NCBI RefSeq assembly: GCF_000346465.2
Contig: NC_034014.1
Location: 20,780,391-20,844,390 of the forward strand
Reading direction: 5' to 3'
Source: Prunus persica
Taxonomy: Eukaryota > Streptophyta > Magnoliopsida > Rosales > Rosaceae
DNA length: 64,000 nucleotides
Shown: positions 57,698 to 64,000 of the stretch, in pieces
How positions within the stretch are numbered: position 1 is the stretch's first letter
Layout of the letters: the number at the start of each line of letters is the position of its first letter
Notes under the pieces: generated by a model
Database searches by the model: none
What the model saw: the letters and a program-made list of their open reading frames with translations, nothing else
Told to the model about the DNA's origin: nothing
Position numbers and translations under genes: made by a program

Positions 57698-58218
57698 TGT
57701 TATAAAATGAACTGAGATATGTGCGAATATTGAGCTGCACGTAAAGTAGATGAGACACAGTATTTAACGAGGTTCGGCTATGCCTACGTCCTCGGAGAGC
57801 AGCAACAGTAACTTTTCACTATGTAGAATAATAGGGCTACAACTTTAGTGTTTACAATATGTATGGCTCACTCAATTTTCTCTCTTGGAGAATTTCTCTC
57901 TTGCTCTCTTTCTTCTCAACTCACTCACCCTCATTCTTCCTTCTCTTCCTCTTCTATATGTGTGAACTTCTCTTGATGGAGGTATCTATTTATAGGCCTA
58001 AGACATTGGTTGTTCACCTCACAATATAATTGGTAGACAACATCATTAATATTCTTCTATCAACAACATCATTAATATTCTTCAATCAACAACATCATTA
58101 ATATTCTTCAATCAATTGGGTAGTGGTTTGGTTTGGTGGGTGTGTGGTTAGGTTTAGTGGGTGTTAGTTGGCTATGTGGGCTTCACCTATTCTTCTTTAC
58201 TTATTCTTCTTTACAACA
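57698..58218 (-). repeat. 3' LTR of retroelement copy 4
   Basis: 521 bp, same family as the copy 3 LTRs but with three 26-bp units (about 58036-58113). The purine tract lies at 58219-58232 (minus strand CAAGGGGGAG). Confidence 0.9.
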
Positions 58219-59629
58219 CTCCCCCTTGGAGACCACATGTCCCTAGATTGGTTGCCTCATTAAAACCTTGCTTGGAGAAAAACCCAGTGAGGTAGAAAAC
58301 TGATGGAAGGAAGAAAAAAGAGTACAGCAATCTGTATAGCATACTTCTGGATGCTCCCCCTGATTAATATCTCCCCCTGATGTCTTCATGACTATCTTTT
58401 AGAGTGAGAATCTTTCGGAGTGAGTGGAGGATATAGCAATTAATAATTCTCGTAGTTGAGTAAGTAAATATATTTTCAGTGAGCTATCTCTATGTAAATC
58501 ATAGAAATTTTCAGAGTCCGCGTTTCTAACAAAACTTGGGCTATTTGTAAGTTCACTTGAAAGAATAGGCCCGTACATGGTGTTATGCGGAGATAGCATC
58601 AAATATACCTCACATCATCTCAAAATGATGGTGATGGAGTTGAGCCCTATCTGGAAAATATGATGTCCGGTCCAATATACTTCCGGAAAATCATTAAAGT
58701 GTCCAACGGATAATCCTCATAAAAATGCTTCAATATTTTCTTAGTATAAGCAAGAATCTCGTTGGCATAATGCTCGATCCTTAAGTCGAGACAAATATTT
58801 CGCGAATTCTGCAGAAGCTTTAATGTGTTGCAATCACATTATAATCAATGTACTCACTGAGGTAATTTATGCATATTAATATTGAGTACAAATTTTGTGC
58901 TTCAAGCACATGTCCTTTAGGGACTTGTTTTATGCAATGTCAATCCTCTCAACGGATTTTGTTTAAAAGGGATTAAACTTTATGACACATTATATAGCTT
59001 TAACCCAGCTATTTATACATCTTTAGGGAATCGCTTCTGGCGATATGCTCTGTGCATTTAATAACCCTTAAAGATAATATGTTGGTCTCCGTAATTGTGT
59101 AATAAGGGGGGGCACAATTGAATCTGTAAATATGGAGAAAACCCAACATTCCTTGTTTCTGCCAGAAACAGTGTGTCATACAAAGTAGGTATATTCCCTT
59201 TTATTCCGAACACCCAAGTATAAATTCAGTATTAACAAATTTTGGGGTTCGTATTGTGGGTTTGTTCTTTCACGTTCATTCTCATTTATAATGGAATTAC
59301 CTCGTTCCATTTTGGCCAATGATATTGTCGACATTTAATAATTGAACGTGGTTCCAATCAACACAGCCCATTGATGATTTGAGTAGCTACTCCAAAACCA
59401 AAAATTGTCATTCATCAATTCATGATCTCACAATTCTCATGTGCATGCGCATGCATCAATTAGAAGCATTTCTTTTGCTTTTAGGTACCCAAGCCACTTC
59501 ATGGGGCTTTTATTATGTGAAAATGTGGATTATAACCTCCAATGGCGCGTTATTTTACAGTAGGGCGTGGATAATCTCTATTTAGAGAGTTGGAACATTT
59601 AGAACCCATATATCTGTCATGCTGCAGGC

Positions 59630-60000
59630 ATGCCACAGATTAATACATACATGTCAATTAATTTCTGGGACTTTAACCCATATTATGGGACTTTAACCCA
59701 TATAATTTGCTACGCATTAGGCGTGCATAATATCAATATTGACATGTCAAAGGATTGTCCTTTCGGGACTTCAATCCATATCATTTGCTACGCAACAGGC
59801 GTGCACCCATATATCTGTCATGCCGCAGGTATGCGACAGATTAATACATACATGTCAATTAATTTCTGGGACTTTAACCCATATAATTTGCTACGCATTA
59901 GGCGTGCATAATATCAATATTGACATGTCAAAGGATTGTCCTTTCGGGACTTCAATCCATATCATTTGCTACGCAACAGGCGTGCATCATATTGATCACT
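59630..60000 (-). repeat. Array B of copy 4 (two units)
   Basis: Two inverted copies of the roughly 200-bp unit, the second lacking one ACTTTAACCCATATTATGGG block. Confidence 0.85.
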
Positions 60001-60768
60001 GCTATACCCATATTCTGTTCTTATGGTACATTAATCTGTGCAATGTATTATCAATGTATCCAACTTGCAATCTGTAAAATTTGCATTAATAATTCATGGA
60101 TACATACAAGCCATTTTTTTGGAACGGACTTATCTTCCCATTTGGTTACCTTTCAAGATAAAATATCAAATAAGTATATAAGCAGAAAATAACACAAGTA
60201 TTGCTTACATCCTTAGGTGGGAGAAACTTTTCTCAAGTATCATTCAAGCTTGTATCGGCCCAGTAAATGTAGCGCTTGATGATCTAGTTATATCCTGCAA
60301 TAGTAAAATCACAACTCTTTTCTCTGTCAAAAACAAATAATCCTCAGAGAGTTACAGAAAGAGAAAAAATGCAAAAAGAGAAGGTAAGCAATCAGGGAAG
60401 GAAGCTGGTGGGAGCAGACAATAAGCTCTCATATCTCCTAGTCTAGAAGGACTTCCGGAGATTAGAGCATAAGATTGCCTTCACAGTTTCTTGATGAAGC
60501 GGAAACGTGATCAGGGATAGTCTCGCTTCCTGAATGGATGATCAGAGATAGTCTTGCTTCTCGGGCATATTAAGTGCCCACTGATAAGAAAAACAAGTAG
60601 ATATCGCATCACTAGGTATGGAGAAAACTGGATGTCTTCTGCAAAGAAAATTTCGTTAGTAACACATTTATACACAAATACAATGAATAGGTAGAACCGG
60701 TGAATTTCAAATTAACCATAGGAAAATTGCGAGATTCTCGGGGTACTTTTGAAAAAGTAGCTCCGTGA

Positions 60769-62040
60769 CACTACTACAAAAAAGCAAAAAGACGACGGTA
60801 AATCACCGTCGTGTATTTGGTTTTTCAATGGTCGTGGAATCCACCGTCATCTTTTCCCTCATAAACCACGACGCTAAATAACCGTCGTTGTTAAACAATA
60901 CAACGTCATCAAAAAATACAAAACGACGTCTTTGTACTGCAAAAAGATCTAAAAAAAGCAATCGATGATGATAATAGACGACCAATTCTCTAAAAACACC
61001 GTCGTTAAAAAGGGAAAATATGACACATATTAAGAGAACAAAGCCGCAAGATAGACATACAACGACGACAATAAAAATACGCCGACGTTAAATATAATTT
61101 TCACGACAATAAAAAATATGACGTCTTTAAATACATTAGAAGACGACGTTATTGATACCTACTACGTCGCACATATAAACACAACCGTCGTACAATTAAT
61201 TTTCCACTTCGATTTTTCGATAAAAGATGACGTGGAAATAGTTGTCAGTGTCATTATTTACGACGTATGTGTTTCTATAGTAGACGTTGAAAAACTAAAC
61301 AACGTCAGTTACAAATATATGAGAGTCGTATTAAAAAATTTATACGTCCTATTTTCAGAAACAAACAACGACCATAAATATTAGACGTTGTTAAATACAA
61401 CAACGTCGGAAAACAATAAAAACAGACGTGTTTAGTCTGCTAAAGTTCTACAACGTCTCTTATTTACAAAAAACCGTCGTGAAATAAATTTTCCACTTCG
61501 ATTTTTCTAAAAAAGATGACGTGGAAATAGTTGTCAGTGTCATTATTTACGACGTATACATTTATATAGTCGACGTTGTATTTATATGTATTCATTACTC
61601 ACGACGCACTTAATAATATAGACGACGTTGAACGTCTAAACAACGTCGGTTCCAAATAAATGAGAGCCGTATTACAGAACATATAGACGGCGTAGATTAT
61701 GATGGGAGCCGTATTACAAATAACGTCGTTTAATTGTTATTAGACGGCGGTTATAATGAATTTCCGTCGGAATTAATTTCGTTCCTCTTCGTTTATAAAA
61801 GAACTTGCGACGTGGAAAATGTATGATGACGTCGTATTTTTTAACGTTCAGATTACATATCTCGTTTTTTAGACGTCGGTATTATGGGATTGGAGTCGTG
61901 TTATTTTGAATTACATGGCGGTTCTTTATCCTTCACCGACGTGATATCCTGAATAATTGCTTCACAATAGCGTCGTGGTTCTTCATTGTTACGTTGCTTT
62001 AAGACGTCGGTAAATATGCTGAATAACTGATTCACAATAA
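60769..62040. repeat. Subterminal repeats of CACTA element B
   Basis: About 1.27 kb dense with ACGACG / CGTCGT motifs (for example AACGTCG, GACGTCG, ACCGTCGT), in both orientations every 20-40 bp. A longer block (CCACTTCGATTTTTC to ATTTACGACGTAT) is itself repeated at 61205-61270 and 61490-61555. Open frames here are by-products. Confidence 0.88.
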
Positions 62041-62129
62041 CGTCGTGTTTTATTTGAACGTAGAAAGTGAAGAAATCACATTACAATATATTACAAAATT
62101 AATGTCATACACTGCCAATTACATAAGCA

Positions 62130-64000
62130 TCATTCAATCCATATATCTTCACACCCATCTCGAATATTTTGACCGCCTAACTCACCTACCAGTTCATCAA
62201 ATGTGTCAACATTTGGCATCCCTCTAGTAAATGGCTCACACTCAATTATCACATCACCTAATACTTCATCACCAATAACATCATTATATTCTCTACTAGG
62301 CATTGATAACACTACCGACCAACCACGATGCATCGGGTCGTCAACAAAAAATATTTGTTTGACTTGAGAAGCCAAAACAAATTGGTCATTCCTATGTCCA
62401 ATTTTACTCAAATCTACAAGGGTAAATCCAAGTTCGTCGACTACAAGACCAGAACTATCTATCCAATCACACCTAAAGACTGGGATTGTAAACTTTTGGT
62501 AGTCAAGGTCCCAAATTTCTTGAATGACACCATAGAAACCCATATTTGAGAGAATTGGGTTTTTATCCTTGGCACTAGCAACTTGCATGGTATGTGCAAG
62601 TAAATAAACTCCACTATTTTGAGTTGTCCGCACATCATCTTGTGCCTTGATATTGAATTTAATACCTTTAATAAGATAGCTCCTATATAATGGCACTGAC
62701 ATGTTTGGACCAGCTGCTAGCCACCTTAAATTTTCTGATACGCCATGATTGTCTTCCTCAAGTTCACTTTGAACCTGCAAATTAATCATATCTTAATTCA
62801 TCCTAACATATAAATAAGAAGAAAATTAAAAGAGAAATACGTTATTCAACAACATATACCTTGAAGCGTAGCCATTGAATGAAAGTGCTATTGTGCTTAT
62901 CCTGCAGCCACTTTGTTCTCTTTCTAAATTTTGGATAAGCAGTCTTGATGTGGATCATATGTTGCCTACATGACACGAAAAATTCAAGCATTACGGTCCC
63001 AAATATATAAGATAAACATAAGAAATAATTTTAAATGGAAACTTAAAGAATAAAACTCATACGTACTCGATATAAGGTAGGACTTCCTTCGTATTCTCCA
63101 AGACATATAGATGTGCTTGATTCAACAGGTCCTGATCAACTACGCTCACTGTGCAACCTGATAATGGCTTTGAAACTCCCATCTTTTGGCTTGAAGGCAC
63201 TCCAACTGTACTAACATCAGATAAATGCTGAGTACAAAACTCTACCGCTTCTTCAGCTATATACCGCTCAGCAATGCAACCTTCGGGACGAGTACGATTC
63301 TGAACATACCCCTTCAGCACTTTCATATATCTTTCAAACGGATACATCCACCTAAAATATACTGGCCCACATAGACGAACTTCTCTGACAAGATGTACTA
63401 CTAGATGAACCATGATATCAAAGAATGAAGGGGGAAAGTACTTCTCAAGCAAACACAGAGTAACTACTACATCTTCTTCCAACTTATCTAGCTTGGAAAC
63501 ATCAACAGTCTTTGCACATATAGCATTGAAGAAGAAGCACAAACGAGTTATTGCATACCTTGCAGGCTTCTCCAAAACAGAACGAATTGCCACAGGGAGC
63601 AATTGTTGCATTAAGGTATGACAATCATGTGATTTAAGGCCAAGAAGTCTTGAATCTTGTACAGATACAAGATTTTTAATATTTGAAGAATAACCTTCAG
63701 GGACCTTCATACCATAGAAAGAATTGCAAACCTCTCTCTTCTCTGCTCTTGACAAATTCCAAGGCCCAGGAGGCAAACGAGTACGTCTTTCTCCATACTC
63801 GGGTTGCAAATCAGTTTTGACCCCCATGTTCAATAAATCTAATCGAGCAGCAATCCCATCTTTATTTTTTCCAGGGATCTCCAGCAATGTACCAATGATA
63901 CTATCGCAAACATTCTTCTCAATGTGCATAACATCTAGGGCATGCCTCACAGGAAGGTATTTCCAATACTCGAGATCAAAGAATATTGATTCTCTCCAAC
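62130..64000 (-). CDS. TNP2-type CACTA transposase with DUF4218 and DUF4216, 5' part outside the window
   Basis: Three exons read on the minus strand: from beyond 64000 to 63067, 62965-62860, and 62774-62130. Borders are GT (GTACGT, GTATAT) and AG, and all phases agree. Exon 1 starts within the TNP2 transposase (MRHALDVMHIEKNVCDS, DLQPEYGERRTRLPPGPWNL) and holds DUF4218 (LEKYFPPSFFDIMVHLVVHL, GPVYFRWMYPFERYMKVLKG, RPEGCIAERYIAEEAVEF). Exon 2 has KTAYPKFRKRTKWLQDKHN. Exon 3 is DUF4216 (LWAAGP-like LRWLAAGPN, NSGVYLLAHT, FYGVIQEIWDLDY, FRCDWID, DPMHRGWSVVL) and an acidic tail. No stops or frameshifts are seen, so it may be functional. The protein would bind the ACGACG repeats and mobilise the element. 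Confidence 0.88.

Larger units (their letters stand above)
57698..60768 (-). mobile_element. Non-autonomous LTR retroelement, copy 4 (truncated by CACTA element B)
   Basis: The 3' LTR (57698-58218) and core on the minus strand match copy 3 closely up to 60768. There, in the middle of a sequence that is continuous in copy 3 (compare 35760-35770), the CACTA terminus begins. Array B has two units (about 59630-60000). The 5' half and the 5' LTR should lie beyond the right edge of the window. Confidence 0.88.
60769..64000 (-). mobile_element. CACTA (En/Spm) DNA transposon B, left part
   Basis: The left terminus CACTACTACAAAAAA starts at 60769, the canonical plant CACTA end. The preceding TGA could be the 3-bp target duplication. 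Subterminal repeats follow, then a leftward-reading transposase gene, so the 60769 end is the 3' end. The element interrupts retroelement copy 4 and is therefore younger than it. The other end lies outside the window. Confidence 0.92.

Noticed and set aside
1..64000. tRNA, rRNA or organellar insertions
   Set aside because: I saw no cloverleaf with A and B boxes, no rRNA-like blocks and no chloroplast or mitochondrial genes while reading through. The only tRNA-related sequences are the retroelement primer sites.

Overview
This window looks like a gene-poor, transposon-dense stretch of a plant nuclear genome. The evidence is CC-NB-ARC-LRR resistance-gene relics, Mutator (MULE) and CACTA transposons with plant-type domains, several LTR retrotransposon families, and fragments of plant genes (Aux/IAA, NF-YC, small heat-shock protein, BAHD acyltransferase, GPAT). 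A eudicot is clear. A Rosaceae genome is my guess from the flavour of the repeats, not something I can prove here.

Layout. (1) 1-9536 is the 5' part of an old, inverted CACTA element with a broken TNP2 transposase. A well-preserved MULE (3121-8500) sits inside it, with long terminal inverted repeats, an intact four-exon MURA-type transposase gene, and a small convergent GRF-zinc-finger gene. (2) 9537-12018 is AT-rich DNA with an LTR-like remnant. (3) 12019-18950 and 24395-30665 are two young LTR retroelements flanked by exact 5-bp duplications (CTATG, AATTG). They have no gag or pol. They share a non-coding core with three tandem-repeat arrays, and each carries a different set of host-gene fragments just behind the primer-binding site. 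(4) Between them, 20114-23651 is a CC-NB-ARC-LRR gene broken by a 780-bp insertion and a frameshift. (5) 30767-39122 is a Russian-doll nest: an outer MULE carrying a GPAT fragment, an inner MULE with an exact 9-bp duplication, and an inverted third copy of the retroelement family (32692-38412). (6) 39850-42350 is a deleted MULE with FAR1, SWIM and OTU remnants. (7) 43305-47437 is an inverted Ty3/gypsy fragment, next to and inside a second, paralogous CC-NB-ARC-LRR pseudogene (47438-51130), which is also split by a small TRIM-like element. (8) 52215-57697 holds a Rab-GDI pseudogene piece, a probable solo LTR, a terminal-inverted-repeat element, a LINE RNase H remnant, a CACTA end and a local duplication. 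(9) 57698-60768 is a fourth copy of the retroelement family. It is cut by a CACTA element that starts at 60769 with a canonical CACTACTACAAAA end and carries a spliced TNP2/DUF4218/DUF4216 gene running off the right edge.

How it fits together. The two resistance-gene relics are paralogues in opposite orientation and share even their 3' non-coding exon, so a resistance-gene duplication was later shredded by transposons. The most unusual content is the retroelement family (copies 12019-18950, 24395-30665, 32692-38412, 57698-60768). Its copies keep the same internal core but have LTRs of quite different length. A slot after the primer-binding site is empty in the inverted copy and filled with chimeric host-exon fragments in the two forward copies. 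No gene here looks like a conventional, intact single-copy host gene. The only apparently intact coding units are transposon genes.
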